From NCBI GenBank assembly GCA_040757335.1, contig JBFLXB010000001.1, positions 186,001 to 250,000 on the forward strand: a stretch of DNA of 64,000 nt, given 5' to 3'. The stretch comes from Nitrospirota bacterium. GTDB taxonomy: Bacteria > Nitrospirota > Nitrospiria > 2-01-FULL-66-17. Numbering within the stretch: position 1 is the first letter of the stretch; every line of letters begins with the position of its first letter. Shown here piece after piece: positions 16,389-25,570 of this stretch. Under the pieces are notes generated by a model. That model was given only the letters and a program-made list of their open reading frames with translations, was not told the origin of the DNA and searched no databases. A program made the translations under genes and the position numbers.

Positions 16389-17573
16389 ATGCCTCGCCAC
16401 ATCGTGGTCACACCATTATCTCGGCTGCCGATCGAGCAACTGGCGGTCGAATTGTGCGAACACAAGGGCGTCGGACACCCGGACACCATCGCGGACACGG
16501 TTTGCGAGGCCGCGTCGCGCGAACTCTCCTTGGCGTATCGCAAGACCTACGGCCACATTCTGCATCACAACCTTGACAAAGGCTTGGTTGTGGCAGGGCG
16601 AAGCGAGCCGCGGTTTGGCGGCGGGATCTGCCTCGAGCCGATCAAGGTCATTGTCTGCGGCCGAGCGACCAACCAGAGCTCGGCGCTCGATGTCCGCGGG
16701 CTGGTCGAAGCGGCTGCGCAGCGCGCGCTGGAGCGGAATCTGCGCTGCGGCTTGGGTCATTTCAAAGTCCTGACCGAGATCCGCGAGGGCAGCGCGGACC
16801 TCAGGGAGGTGTTTGCGCGCGGCGCGCGGGCGCCCCTCGCGAATGACACCTCGTTCGGCTGCGGGTACGCACCGTACTCCAGGTTGGAGCAAGTCGTGCT
16901 CACCCTCTCGCGCTTGTTGAAGGCGCCGGAATTTAGGTCGGCGTTTCCGGCTGCCGGGGATGATTTCAAGATCCTGGGGCACCGGGTCAACGGGGACCTG
17001 CACGCCACGATCGCGCTGGCCTTCGTGGACCGCCACGTGGAGAGCGTGTCCGCGTACTTTGCGACCAAGCGCGCGATCCGCGACTACCTTGCCGACCAGG
17101 TCGGCGTGCCGGTGGCGATTCGCATCAACACGCTGGACGACCTCGCGGCGACGAACGAGCAGGGCGTGTACCTCACCGTGACCGGACTGAGCGCGGAGAT
17201 GGGAGATGACGGTCAGGTGGGGCGCGGCAACCGGGTCAATGGGCTGATCACGCCGAACCGGAGTATGTCGCTGGAGGCTGCGGCGGGGAAGAATCCGACC
17301 TCGCACGTCGGCAAAGTCTACAACGTCCTGGCCATGCTCATGGCCAAGGATCTCTACGAACGCCTCGATGGGGTGGACGAAGTCAGCATCACGCTCCTGT
17401 CCGCCATTGGTGAGCCCACGGACCAACCCCAGGTTGCGGCCATCGAGATCGGCTCGCGACACGGGGTCCCTTCGGACGTGAACCGCAAGGCCGAGGCAGC
17501 GGCTGATGAGTGGTTGGCAAGAATCGAAACAATCACGGATCTGATCCTTGGTGAGCGTGTCACATTGTATTGA
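16389..17573 (+). CDS. mat: Archaeal-type S-adenosylmethionine synthetase
   Basis: 394 residues, the usual length of the archaeal MAT family (distinct from bacterial MetK). N-terminal LCEHKGVGHPDTIADTVCEA, then LDKGLVVAGRSEPRFGGG, NDTSFGCGYAP, EMGDDGQVGRGNRVNGLITP and NPTSHVGKVYNVLA are family blocks. It makes SAM from ATP and methionine. ATG 16389 has AGGAG at 16378-16382. Its place between an ICMT-like methyltransferase and the CopA oxidase suggests it serves local methylation rather than being the main housekeeping enzyme (inference). A decayed copy of its 5' end lies at 21596. Confidence 0.93.
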   Translation: MPRHIVVTPLSRLPIEQLAVELCEHKGVGHPDTIADTVCEAASRELSLAYRKTYGHILHHNLDKGLVVAGRSEPRFGGGICLEPIKVIVCGRATNQSSALDVRGLVEAAAQRALERNLRCGLGHFKVLTEIREGSADLREVFARGARAPLANDTSFGCGYAPYSRLEQVVLTLSRLLKAPEFRSAFPAAGDDFKILGHRVNGDLHATIALAFVDRHVESVSAYFATKRAIRDYLADQVGVPVAIRINTLDDLAATNEQGVYLTVTGLSAEMGDDGQVGRGNRVNGLITPNRSMSLEAAAGKNPTSHVGKVYNVLAMLMAKDLYERLDGVDEVSITLLSAIGEPTDQPQVAAIEIGSRHGVPSDVNRKAEAAADEWLARIETITDLILGERVTLY

Positions 17574-17605
17574 GAGACGGGGAGCACATGGCGAAGGAGG
17601 TGCGA

Positions 17606-19369
17606 ATGAAGGGATTCTTGTTTATAGGGCTGGCGGTATGGGCCGCAACGGCTTCGGCTTGGGCCGGCGAGTACAACCTGGTGATCGACCAAACCACGGT
17701 CGACATCACGGGCCGAGAGCGCACGGCCGTGACGATCAACGGGGCGGTGCCGGGGCCGGCGCTGCGGTGGCGCGAGGGCGAGGAGGTGACCCTCCACGTC
17801 ACCAACCGGCTCGACGAGCCCACGTCCATCCACTGGCACGGCGTGATCGTCCCAAATTCCATGGACGGCGTGCCCGGCATCAGTTTCGAGCACATCCATC
17901 CCGGCGGGACGTTTACGTACCGCTTCACGGTTAAGCAGAGCGGCACCTATTGGTATCACAGCCACTCCGGACTGCAAGAGCAGTCCGGGATGTATAGCCC
18001 TCTGCTCATCGACCCTGCGAAACCTGAACCGTTTCGATACGACCGGGAGTACGTGGTGATGCTCTCGGACTGGACCGATGAGCATCCCGATCGGGTCCTG
18101 GCCAAGCTCAAGAAACAGAGCGGGTATTACAACTTCCACAAGCCAACGGTTGTGGACTTCTTCCGCGACATCGGGAAGAAGGGGTGGCGCGAGACGCTGT
18201 CGGACCGCCTGGCCTGGGGCCGCATGCGCATGGACCCGACTGACATCGCGGACGTCACCGGCTACACGTACACGTTCCTGATCAACGGCCAGCCGCCCGA
18301 GGCCAACTGGACGGCGCTGTTCAAGCCGGGCGAGCGAGTCCGATTGCGGTTCATCAACGCCGCGTCGATGACGTACTTCGACCTGCGCATCCCCGGGTTG
18401 AAGATGGAGGTGGTGCAGGCCGACGGGCAGGACACCGAACCGGTGGCGGTGGACGAGTTCCGCATCGCGGTCTCCGAGACCTACGACGTGATCGTGGCGC
18501 CGCAGGAAGATCGGGCCTACACGATCTTTGCCGAGGCCATGGACCGCAGCGGCTACGCCCGCGGCACGCTCGCGCCTCGTACCGGCATCGAGGCCCCGAT
18601 CCCGGCGATGCGGCCGCGGCCAGTCCGCACCATGGCGGACATGGGCATGGCTGAGGGCGCGCACGGGATGGCGTCGAAGAGCCCGGCGCAGGAGAAAGAG
18701 ACTACCATGCCGGAGATGGATCATGACGGACCGGGAGACATGGGCGCCATGCCGGGGATGGACCACGGAGCCATGAACCAGGAACCCGGACACGCCATGC
18801 CGGGCATGGCCGAGAGTACCGAACCGCCCACGGTTATGCACGGTCCCGACACCCACGGGAAGGGCAATTCCATGGTCGCGATGATGCCGAGAAGCCGGCT
18901 TGCCGAGCCGGGCGCGGGGTTGGAGCACACGGGTACCCGTGTGCTGGCTTACACCGATCTGCGGGCCCGCGAGCCTGGCTACGATCGCCGACCACCCGAG
19001 CGGGAGATCGAGCTGCATCTCACCGGCAATATGGATCGCTACATTTGGGGGTTCAACGGGAAGAAGTATTCGGAATCCGAGCCGATCCCGATGCGGTACG
19101 GCGAGCGGTTGCGCGTCGTTCTGGTCAACGACACCATGATGGAGCACCCCTTGCACCTGCACGGGATGTGGATGGAGCTCGAGAACGGCAATGGTGAGCA
19201 CAACCCGCGGAAATTCACCATCAACGTCAAGCCGGGCGAGCGGTTGTCGTTCCTCATGACCGCCGACGCCCTGGGCGCGTGGCCGTTCCATTGTCACTTG
19301 GGCTACCACATGGCCGCGGGCATGATGGCGCACGCGGTGGTTTCCGAGCACGGCGCGGAGGCGCACTGA
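17606..19369 (+). CDS. copA: CopA multicopper oxidase (copper resistance)
   Basis: 587 residues. Signal peptide MKGFLFIGLAVWAATASAWA. Copper ligands are intact: HWHG (H76, H78), HSHSG (H118, H120), HPLHLHG (H514-H519) and HCHLGYHMAAGM (from H562). A Met/His-rich stretch (about residues 340-420, with repeats such as MDHDGPGDMGAMPGMDHG) is the CopA/PcoA copper-binding insert. Exported enzyme that oxidises Cu(I) in the periplasm. AAGGAGG at 17594-17600 decides the ATG at 17606 over one at 17588. Its stop overlaps the copB start (ATGA). Confidence 0.95.
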   Translation: MKGFLFIGLAVWAATASAWAGEYNLVIDQTTVDITGRERTAVTINGAVPGPALRWREGEEVTLHVTNRLDEPTSIHWHGVIVPNSMDGVPGISFEHIHPGGTFTYRFTVKQSGTYWYHSHSGLQEQSGMYSPLLIDPAKPEPFRYDREYVVMLSDWTDEHPDRVLAKLKKQSGYYNFHKPTVVDFFRDIGKKGWRETLSDRLAWGRMRMDPTDIADVTGYTYTFLINGQPPEANWTALFKPGERVRLRFINAASMTYFDLRIPGLKMEVVQADGQDTEPVAVDEFRIAVSETYDVIVAPQEDRAYTIFAEAMDRSGYARGTLAPRTGIEAPIPAMRPRPVRTMADMGMAEGAHGMASKSPAQEKETTMPEMDHDGPGDMGAMPGMDHGAMNQEPGHAMPGMAESTEPPTVMHGPDTHGKGNSMVAMMPRSRLAEPGAGLEHTGTRVLAYTDLRAREPGYDRRPPEREIELHLTGNMDRYIWGFNGKKYSESEPIPMRYGERLRVVLVNDTMMEHPLHLHGMWMELENGNGEHNPRKFTINVKPGERLSFLMTADALGAWPFHCHLGYHMAAGMMAHAVVSEHGAEAH

Positions 19370-20121
19370 TGGCCAACGTGAGCGACGTGATCCACGGAAT
19401 CGTGCGGTTCGGAACGGTGCTGCTCATGGCCGTGCTTGCGCTGGCCTGGCGCGCCGAGCCCGCGGCAGCGGACGAACCCTCAGACGAACCCACGTACGTG
19501 ACATTCGTCGAGGCCGACCAGTTCGAATACCGGGCCCGCAAAGGGAATGACGCCTTCGGCTGGGAGGCGCAGGGCTGGGTCGGTGGGGACTACGACAAGG
19601 TCTGGTTCAAGACACGAGGCGAGGACGTGGTCAACGGCGGCGCGACGGACGCCGAACTGCAGCTTCTTTACAGCCGGACCGTTTCCGCGTTCTGGGATGT
19701 ACAGGCAGGGGCACGCTACGACGTCAAACCGAACCCCTCGCGCGGCTACGCGGTGCTGGGCGTCCAGGGGCTTGCCCCGTATTTCTTCGAAGTGGACGCG
19801 GCCGCGTTTGTCAGCGATGAGGGCGACGTGTCGGCGCGCCTCGAGGCGGAGTACGACCTGTTGATCACGCAGCGACTGATCGCCAAGCCGTCCGTCGAGG
19901 TGAACGTCGCGCTGCAGGAGGTCGAGGAGCTTGGTCTTGGTTCCGGCGTGACCGAGGTGGAGGCGGAATTACGCCTTCGCTACGAGATCGTGCGAGAAGT
20001 CGCTCCGTACGTGGGCGTTTCGTGGGAGACCAAGGTCGGTCCCACTGCCGACATGGCACGCCGCAATGGACAGGACGTGGACGACGTGGCCTTCGTCGCC
20101 GGCCTCCGGGCCTGGTTCTAA
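19369..20121 (+). CDS. copB: CopB outer-membrane copper resistance protein
   Basis: 250 residues with a signal peptide (ending PAAAD). The mature protein has the CopB/PcoB beta-barrel pattern: YVTFVEADQFEYRARKGND, WEAQGWVGGDYDKVWFKTRG, QAGARYDVKPNPSRGYAVLG and a terminal aromatic residue (RAWF) as in outer-membrane barrels. The Met-rich N-terminal block of classical CopB is missing, so it is a short form. Translationally coupled to copA. Confidence 0.9.
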   Translation: MANVSDVIHGIVRFGTVLLMAVLALAWRAEPAAADEPSDEPTYVTFVEADQFEYRARKGNDAFGWEAQGWVGGDYDKVWFKTRGEDVVNGGATDAELQLLYSRTVSAFWDVQAGARYDVKPNPSRGYAVLGVQGLAPYFFEVDAAAFVSDEGDVSARLEAEYDLLITQRLIAKPSVEVNVALQEVEELGLGSGVTEVEAELRLRYEIVREVAPYVGVSWETKVGPTADMARRNGQDVDDVAFVAGLRAWF

Positions 20122-20162
20122 ATCGGAATCGACCGACCGGGAACGAGACAAGGAGGGACAAG

Positions 20163-20807
20163 ATGGCACAAAACCCATGGAAATGGATCGGACCTGGCCT
20201 GGTCGTCGTTGTCGTGCTCTTTGTCGTGGTGTCCTATCTCTATGACCAGAAGGTCCAAATGGAGGTTGTCAGTCATATGCCGGAGCCTCCGGATGTGCCC
20301 GGAGGCGGCGTTTATGCCGGAACGCTCACCGATTCCGACGCAGGCAAGGCCTACCTGCGTCTTTGGGAGGTCAACACGCGGCGGTTGAACGGCCCGGCGT
20401 ATGACCTGGAAATCCGGCTGAACGACGCGGCGTTCTTCAAGGCCTTGGCAGCCGTGGAAAGTAAGGACGAGCGCGATGCCGACGCGCGGTACAAGGCATA
20501 CCAGGCGCGGTATCACTTTGACCGCGATCTCGTCTTCACTGTGGAGCTGCATGGGCCCAAGGGACGGCTCTTCGATGTAAAGCCGAAGCGGCTGGCCACA
20601 CTTCGGCTGGACGCTGGGGCCGCGTACGAGGCGGAGAACTGGTCCGAGTCGAATCGATCGAGCGAGTATCACCGCGAGGCCGTAGTGACGTTCGCACGAC
20701 ACGATGGACATCCCATCCTCGCTCCGGGCACCAAGACGCTTGAACTCGTCTGGCGCGATCCCGCAGAGGAGCGGCGCGCGGTGTGGGATCTGAGTCAGGA
20801 GCCTTGA
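20163..20807 (+). CDS. Membrane-anchored periplasmic protein, unknown
   Basis: 214 residues, ATG behind AAGGAGGG. An N-terminal membrane anchor (about residues 9-26) is followed by a soluble domain with alternating strands (YDLEIRLNDAAFFKAL, DLVFTVELHGPKGRLFDVKP, TKTLELVWRDP). No Cys, no Met-rich segment and no recognised family. It follows copB by 41 nt and precedes the lycopene-cyclase-like gene by 59 nt, so it is probably transcribed with the copper genes. A role in envelope protection is possible but unproven. Confidence 0.65.
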   Translation: MAQNPWKWIGPGLVVVVVLFVVVSYLYDQKVQMEVVSHMPEPPDVPGGGVYAGTLTDSDAGKAYLRLWEVNTRRLNGPAYDLEIRLNDAAFFKALAAVESKDERDADARYKAYQARYHFDRDLVFTVELHGPKGRLFDVKPKRLATLRLDAGAAYEAENWSESNRSSEYHREAVVTFARHDGHPILAPGTKTLELVWRDPAEERRAVWDLSQEP

Positions 20808-20866
20808 GGTGTGGAATCCAATCGCATGACCACAGGGATTCACAGGCACGTTTTGAGAGGGCGGTG

Positions 20867-21589
20867 ATGGACCGGCACGCCTGGTTGCTCTGGTCGCTGG
20901 GATTTTTGGTGGTGTGGGTCGGGCTGTATCTGCTGAAGCCTGCCAGGCGGGCCCAGATGGTCCGAACCAGTCTTTGGACCATGCCGCTGGGTCTGACCGA
21001 ACCGCTTTTCGTGCCGGAATACTGGAACCCGCCGACCCTGTTCGATCTCGCCCAGCGCACCGGGTTTGATCTCGAGAGCCTGATCTTCACATTTGCCATC
21101 GGCGGCATCGGCACGGTGCTGTACGAGGCAATCGTGCCTGTTCGGCACGTCGCGATGAGTCACGCGGAGCGGTCTCATCCCCGCCACCGCTTTCACGGAC
21201 CCGCGCTGATCAGCCCCATGCTCGTCTTCGGGCTCCTGATGGCGGGAACCAACTGGAACCCCATCTATGCCGGGAGCCTCGCCATGTTCGTGGGAGCCAT
21301 CGCGTCGTTGCTCTGCCGGCCGGATCTCAAGCTCAAAATCTGGATCGGCGGCGGCGTGTTTCTCCTGCTCTACTTCGTGTTCTTCCAGTTGCTGGATCTG
21401 GCGTTCCCGGGTTACGTCGAACGGGTCTGGACCCTCTCGGCCCTCTCCGGCGTGTTGGTCTGGGGTGTGCCACTCGAGGAGTACGTGTTCGCCGTGACCT
21501 TCGGCATGATGTGGTCCAGCGTGTATGAACATCTCTCGTGGCAAAAGGTCGTGCCGGTTGGAGCGGTCGTCATTAAAGGGGTGAGCTAA
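20867..21589 (+). CDS. Lycopene cyclase domain (CarR/CrtY-type) membrane protein
   Basis: 240 residues, six to seven membrane segments. The end carries WGVPLEEYVFAVTFGMMWSS, matching the PxEE signature of the heterodimeric/fungal-type lycopene cyclase domain that is repeated in CrtYc/CrtYd and CarR proteins. The first half (GLTEPLFVPEYWNPP) also fits. No other carotenoid gene (crtB, crtI, crtE) is in the window, so whether it cyclises a carotenoid is open. ATG 20867 (AGAGGG upstream) was chosen; a GTG lies one codon earlier. Confidence 0.75.
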   Translation: MDRHAWLLWSLGFLVVWVGLYLLKPARRAQMVRTSLWTMPLGLTEPLFVPEYWNPPTLFDLAQRTGFDLESLIFTFAIGGIGTVLYEAIVPVRHVAMSHAERSHPRHRFHGPALISPMLVFGLLMAGTNWNPIYAGSLAMFVGAIASLLCRPDLKLKIWIGGGVFLLLYFVFFQLLDLAFPGYVERVWTLSALSGVLVWGVPLEEYVFAVTFGMMWSSVYEHLSWQKVVPVGAVVIKGVS

Positions 21590-21595
21590 GTCCCT

Positions 21596-21664
21596 ATGGG
21601 ACGTCAGATCATCGTGAATCCGTTGTCTCGCCTGCCCATCGAGCAACGGGAGGTGGATCTGTGA
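21596..21664 (+). pseudogene. Remnant of a second archaeal-type MAT gene (first 22 codons only)
   Basis: The 22-codon frame MGRQIIVNPLSRLPIEQREV-DL followed by TGA matches the first 22 residues of the MAT at 16389 at 15 of 22 positions. The block PLSRLPIEQ is identical. The following sequence no longer resembles MAT. Synonymous differences show that it is a diverged copy, not a recent duplication. It is probably what is left after deletion of a paralogue. Confidence 0.7.
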
Positions 21665-21703
21665 GGAGAACGCTGCCGGCGCCGTGATGGAAAGGAGCCT
21701 ACT

Positions 21704-21928
21704 ATGCATTTCGACGGCTGGGGGTTTTTCGGCATGCATGTGTTCTGGTGGTTGTTTTGGATCGTTCTGATCCTAGCGTTCTTTTCATTGTTGACCCCAG
21801 TGCCGCGCCACCGGGCGCGCGAAACGCCGCTGCAGATCCTGCAGCGGCGCTACGCAGCGGGAGAGCTCTCGACCCAAGAGTACGAAGAGCGCAAGGCGCG
21901 GCTTGAACGCGATGCGCCGAAGACCTAG
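21704..21928 (+). CDS. SHOCT-domain small membrane protein
   Basis: 74 residues. One membrane segment (about 8-30), then the SHOCT-type C-terminal motif LQILQRRYAAGELSTQEYEE-RKARL. SHOCT modules are short oligomerisation domains common in membrane proteins near metal-resistance genes. AAGGAG precedes the ATG. It lies 27 nt upstream of the P1B ATPase gene and is likely co-transcribed. Confidence 0.85.
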   Translation: MHFDGWGFFGMHVFWWLFWIVLILAFFSLLTPVPRHRARETPLQILQRRYAAGELSTQEYEERKARLERDAPKT

Positions 21929-21955
21929 TCCGATGCTCTCTCCGGGAACCGGATT

Positions 21956-24418
21956 ATGAAGACGAGTGTCATCGAAGTCGGCGGCATGCTGTCGGCCTTG
22001 AGCGCCCGTGGCGTGGAGAAGCGGCTTTCGCGGCTGCCGGGCGTGCAGCGCGTCGAGGTGAATTACGTGGCCGGCAGCGCGACCGTGACCTACGACGAGA
22101 CCGTGACCGACCTCAAAGCAATCAAAGCCGCGGTGCACGCGTGCGGCTACCACTGTAGCGGCGAGCGGCTGCCGAAGCACGTGTGCGTGCCCGAGGATCC
22201 GCCAGGCGCAGCCGTGGCGCTGCCCGCGGGCGCCGCGGCCGCCCATGTCGGTCATGCGGAACACGCTGCGCACGAGACTCGGCCCGTTGAAGGTGTCGTG
22301 CGCCCGACCGCCGCCGAGCACCGCGAGCACGCCGCACCGGCCGCCCACGCCGATGCCATGGCCCACGAGATGGGCCATGGCGCGGGCATGGATTTGCAGA
22401 CCATGGCGCGGGACATGCGCAATCGCTTCTGGGTCGCGCTCGTCTTTACCGTGCCGGTGTTTCTGTATTCCCCCATGGGTGGCATGTTCGCCCCGCCCGC
22501 GCCGCCGTTCGATCTTCCGCTCAATACGTGGCTGTTCCTGCTCGCGAGCGTTGCCGTGCTGTACCCCGGCTGGCCGTTTCTGGTCGCGGCCTGGCGCGCG
22601 CTCAAAAACGGCGTGCTCAACATGGCGGTGCTGGTGGTGCTCAGCGTGGGCACCGGGTATCTGTTCAGCGTGGGGGCCACCTTTTTCTTCGAAGGTGCGC
22701 AGTTCTACGAAGCCGTGTCGGTGCTGCTCGTGTTCATCCTGCTCGGGCACTGGCTGGAGATGCGCGCCCGCGCCGGCGCGTCGGCGGCGATCCGCGCGCT
22801 GCTCGATCTGGCTCCGCCCATGGCCACGGTGATCCGCAATGGGCGCGAGGTCGAAGTGCCGACCGCCGAGGTCCTCGTAGGCGATCTGGTCGTGATCCGT
22901 CCCGGCAACAAGATCCCGGTGGACGGCGAGGTGCTCGAGGGCGAGTCCCAAGTGGACGAGTCCATGCTCACCGGCGAGTCCATGCCGGTGGGCAAGAAGC
23001 CCGGCGCTACGGTGATCGGCGCGACCATCAACAAGAGCGGCAGCTTCCGGTATCGCGCCACCAAGGTCGGGGCCGACACCGCGCTGGCGCAGATCGTGAA
23101 GCTTGTGCAGGAGGCGCAGAACTCCAAGGCCCCGGCGCAACTGCTCGCGGACCGCGCTTCGCAGTGGCTGGTGATGATTGCCGTGGTGATCGGGTTGCTC
23201 ACCTTTTCCGTCTGGTTCTGGTGGATCGGCCAGCCGGTGCTGTTCGCCCTCACCTTGACGATCACGGTCTTCGTGATCGCCTGCCCGGACGCGCTCGGAC
23301 TCGCCACGCCCATGGCCGTCATGGTCGGCACGGGTTTGGGGGCGACGAACGGGATTCTCTTCAAGAACGCCGCGTCGCTCGAGGGGGCGACCAAACTCGA
23401 TATCATCGTGTTCGATAAGACCGGTACGCTCACCGTGGGTCAGCCTGCGGTGGTGGAGGTGGTCGCGGCTTCCGGCACGACGCAGGAGGTGGTGCTGGCA
23501 ACGGCTGCCGCGGTGGAGCAAGGCACGGATCATCCGCTCGCCCAGGCCATTCTCCGCCGCGCCGCCGGGCTCGCCGTCGAGAAACCGGTAGGGTTTTCTG
23601 TCATCGAGGGCAAGGGCGCTCACGCTGAAGTCGGCGGCGAGACCGTGTTTTTGGGCAACCGTCGGCTCATGGATGAGCAACGCATGGACATGGCCGGACT
23701 CCAGGAGAAAGCCTCGGAGCTTCAGGGCGCGGGACGAACCGTGGTGCACGTCACCCGCGCAGGTCGGGTCATCGGGTTGATCGCGATCGCCGACGCGGTG
23801 CGCCAGACATCGTCCGACACGGTGAAGGCGCTCAAAGCGCGCGGAGTACAGGTCGCGATGCTCACCGGCGACAATCGTGGCACGGCAGAGCGGATTGCGG
23901 CGGAGCTCCACCTGGATGTCGTGTTGGCCGACGTCCTGCCGGGCCAGAAGGCGGCCAAGATCAAGGAACTCCAGGCCCAGGGCAAGAAGGTCGGCATGGT
24001 CGGGGACGGCATCAATGACGCGCCGGCGCTGACGCAGGCGGACGTGGGCTTTGCCATCGGTACAGGTACCGACGTGGCCATGGAGAGCGCGGACGTGGTG
24101 CTCATGAAGAGCGATCCCTTCGACGTGGTGGGCGCCATCACGCTGTCCCGCGTGACCCTGCGCAAGATGCATCAAAACCTCTGGTGGGCGGTGGCCTACA
24201 ACGTCGTCGCATTTCCCGTCGCGGCGGGCGTGTTCTATCCCTTCGTTATCAGCCCCGAGGTGGCGGCGCTCGCCATGTCCGGCAGCTCCGCGCTGGTGGC
24301 GGTCAACGCCCTGCTGCTCAAGCGCACGCGGCTGGCCGGCATTCATCGGGTGCAAGCCGCCTTGGCGGACAACATTTCCGGGTTTCTCGAAGGGACGCCG
24401 CGAAACCGCGTGGCGTGA
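21956..24418 (+). CDS. P1B-type heavy-metal ATPase with CPD motif, His-rich N-terminus and degenerate HMA domain
   Basis: 820 residues. The N-terminal 70 residues keep the HMA fold pattern ([21 protein letters not shown]) but have [11 protein letters not shown] in place of GMTCxxC, so the metal-binding Cys pair is lost. A His-rich linker follows (residues ~95-150). The core has TGES, the transmembrane motif C443-P-D ([11 protein letters not shown]), D487 in DKTGTLT, an HP motif and GDGIND. His-rich N-termini are typical of CopB-like P1B-3 pumps, whose motif is CPH; CPD is a less common variant. The transported ion (Cu, Ag or another) cannot be fixed from sequence. Confidence 0.9.
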   Translation: MKTSVIEVGGMLSALSARGVEKRLSRLPGVQRVEVNYVAGSATVTYDETVTDLKAIKAAVHACGYHCSGERLPKHVCVPEDPPGAAVALPAGAAAAHVGHAEHAAHETRPVEGVVRPTAAEHREHAAPAAHADAMAHEMGHGAGMDLQTMARDMRNRFWVALVFTVPVFLYSPMGGMFAPPAPPFDLPLNTWLFLLASVAVLYPGWPFLVAAWRALKNGVLNMAVLVVLSVGTGYLFSVGATFFFEGAQFYEAVSVLLVFILLGHWLEMRARAGASAAIRALLDLAPPMATVIRNGREVEVPTAEVLVGDLVVIRPGNKIPVDGEVLEGESQVDESMLTGESMPVGKKPGATVIGATINKSGSFRYRATKVGADTALAQIVKLVQEAQNSKAPAQLLADRASQWLVMIAVVIGLLTFSVWFWWIGQPVLFALTLTITVFVIACPDALGLATPMAVMVGTGLGATNGILFKNAASLEGATKLDIIVFDKTGTLTVGQPAVVEVVAASGTTQEVVLATAAAVEQGTDHPLAQAILRRAAGLAVEKPVGFSVIEGKGAHAEVGGETVFLGNRRLMDEQRMDMAGLQEKASELQGAGRTVVHVTRAGRVIGLIAIADAVRQTSSDTVKALKARGVQVAMLTGDNRGTAERIAAELHLDVVLADVLPGQKAAKIKELQAQGKKVGMVGDGINDAPALTQADVGFAIGTGTDVAMESADVVLMKSDPFDVVGAITLSRVTLRKMHQNLWWAVAYNVVAFPVAAGVFYPFVISPEVAALAMSGSSALVAVNALLLKRTRLAGIHRVQAALADNISGFLEGTPRNRVA

Positions 24419-24477
24419 TGAGCGCCAGGAGGCGAAGCCCGCCCCATGTCGATCCAACCGATCCAAGGAGGAAGGTG

Positions 24478-24930
24478 ATGCCCAAGGCGAGAACGGCGAA
24501 GCACGCGATCACGACGATCCTGGTCCCAACCGATTTCTCTGAGCATTCCCGGCCCGCCCTGAGTTACGCCGAGATGTTGGCCAAGACGTTCGATGCCAAG
24601 ATCGTCCTGGTTCATGTGATCGATACCGTAAGCTTCGCCGTAGCCGAATCGGTGCAGTGGACGGAGCTGTACCCGCGCTTGGCGGAGAAGATCCAGCCAA
24701 TGCTCGACGGGCTGATCCGTGAGTCTGAGCGGAAGGGCGTTTCGGCCGTCGGTCGGGTGACCGAGGGCGTGCCCTATGACCAGATCGTCAAGGCCGCCGA
24801 GGCCGCCAACGCCGATCTCATCGTCATCGGCACCCATGGCCGAACCGGCATGCGTCATGTGCTGCTCGGAAGCGTGGCGGAACGAGTCGTTCGCCTGGCG
24901 CCGTGTCCGGTGCTGACCGTGAGGAAATGA
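24478..24930 (+). CDS. UspA-family universal stress protein
   Basis: 150 residues, one Usp domain: TTILVPTDFSEHSRPAL at the start and the ATP-binding loop GTHGRTGMRHVLLGSVAERV at the end (G-2x-G-9x-G-S). Strong Shine-Dalgarno AAGGAGGAAGG. It probably binds ATP and acts in stress survival. It follows the P1B ATPase by 59 nt, and its stop (TGA) overlaps the next gene's ATG, so it belongs to the island operon. Confidence 0.92.
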   Translation: MPKARTAKHAITTILVPTDFSEHSRPALSYAEMLAKTFDAKIVLVHVIDTVSFAVAESVQWTELYPRLAEKIQPMLDGLIRESERKGVSAVGRVTEGVPYDQIVKAAEAANADLIVIGTHGRTGMRHVLLGSVAERVVRLAPCPVLTVRK

Positions 24931-25547
24931 TGAGTCGCGGAACCGTCGAAACGGATGACATCGAGCTGAAGCTCAATCCGGATGGGTCACTGGTGCCGCT
25001 CGAACCGCGAAGCTGGTTCGTCTGTTTCGTTCCGGGAATCGACAAGCAGTGGTGGCATCCGTTCGTCCACAAAGTCCACAAGCACGTGTTTGCGATGCGG
25101 CCGGTCGGTGATGGGACATGGACCTTGTTCGAGCCTTGGTGGACGCGACTGCTCACGGCCACGATTACGTCGGAGCAGGTGAAGAAATTTCTGCGCTGGG
25201 GCGCCCAAGGCGACGTCCTGCTGGTCCGCGAAGCCATCCCCGGACGCTCGAGTCAGGCGCGCGGTTGGATGACCTGCGCCGCCCTGGCGAATTACCTCCT
25301 CGGACGGCCGTACTGGGTCTGGACGCCGCACGCGCTGTATCGTCGGCTGCTGCGGGAGCCGAACGTCTGCCGCGTGAACGTCTCGGCGGTGCTGAGCTAC
25401 GACGTGGCGGAGATGGGGACCGCGGCATCGCGGTTCGTTGGGGGTTGTGACGAGTGTTGTCAGCCGGATGCGCCCAAACGACGCAAGGGCTCGGTCAAGC
25501 CGTTCTGTATGAAGTGTGGCCGGGATCTCGCTGTCCGGACGGGGTGA
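24930..25547 (+). CDS. Hypothetical protein with C-terminal zinc-ribbon Cys pairs
   Basis: 205 residues, no membrane segment. The N-terminal two-thirds are Trp- and His-rich (WWHPFVHKVHKHVFAM, LFEPWWTRLL) with a conserved-looking ARGWMTCAALANYLLG block. The C-terminus carries CDECC and CMKCGR (about residues 175-200), a likely zinc ribbon. I do not recognise the family. The ATG at 24930 overlaps the uspA stop; an alternative ATG lies one codon earlier. The 20-nt gap to the exporter operon suggests co-transcription. Confidence 0.6.
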   Translation: MSRGTVETDDIELKLNPDGSLVPLEPRSWFVCFVPGIDKQWWHPFVHKVHKHVFAMRPVGDGTWTLFEPWWTRLLTATITSEQVKKFLRWGAQGDVLLVREAIPGRSSQARGWMTCAALANYLLGRPYWVWTPHALYRRLLREPNVCRVNVSAVLSYDVAEMGTAASRFVGGCDECCQPDAPKRRKGSVKPFCMKCGRDLAVRTG

Positions 25548-25570
25548 TGAGGGATGGAAGGAGACGAACC

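Noticed and set aside
21785-24466. 893-codon open frame on the minus strand
   Set aside because: It is the exact antisense of the P1B ATPase, with Arg/His/Gly-rich composition and no family motif. Long antisense frames are expected at this GC content.
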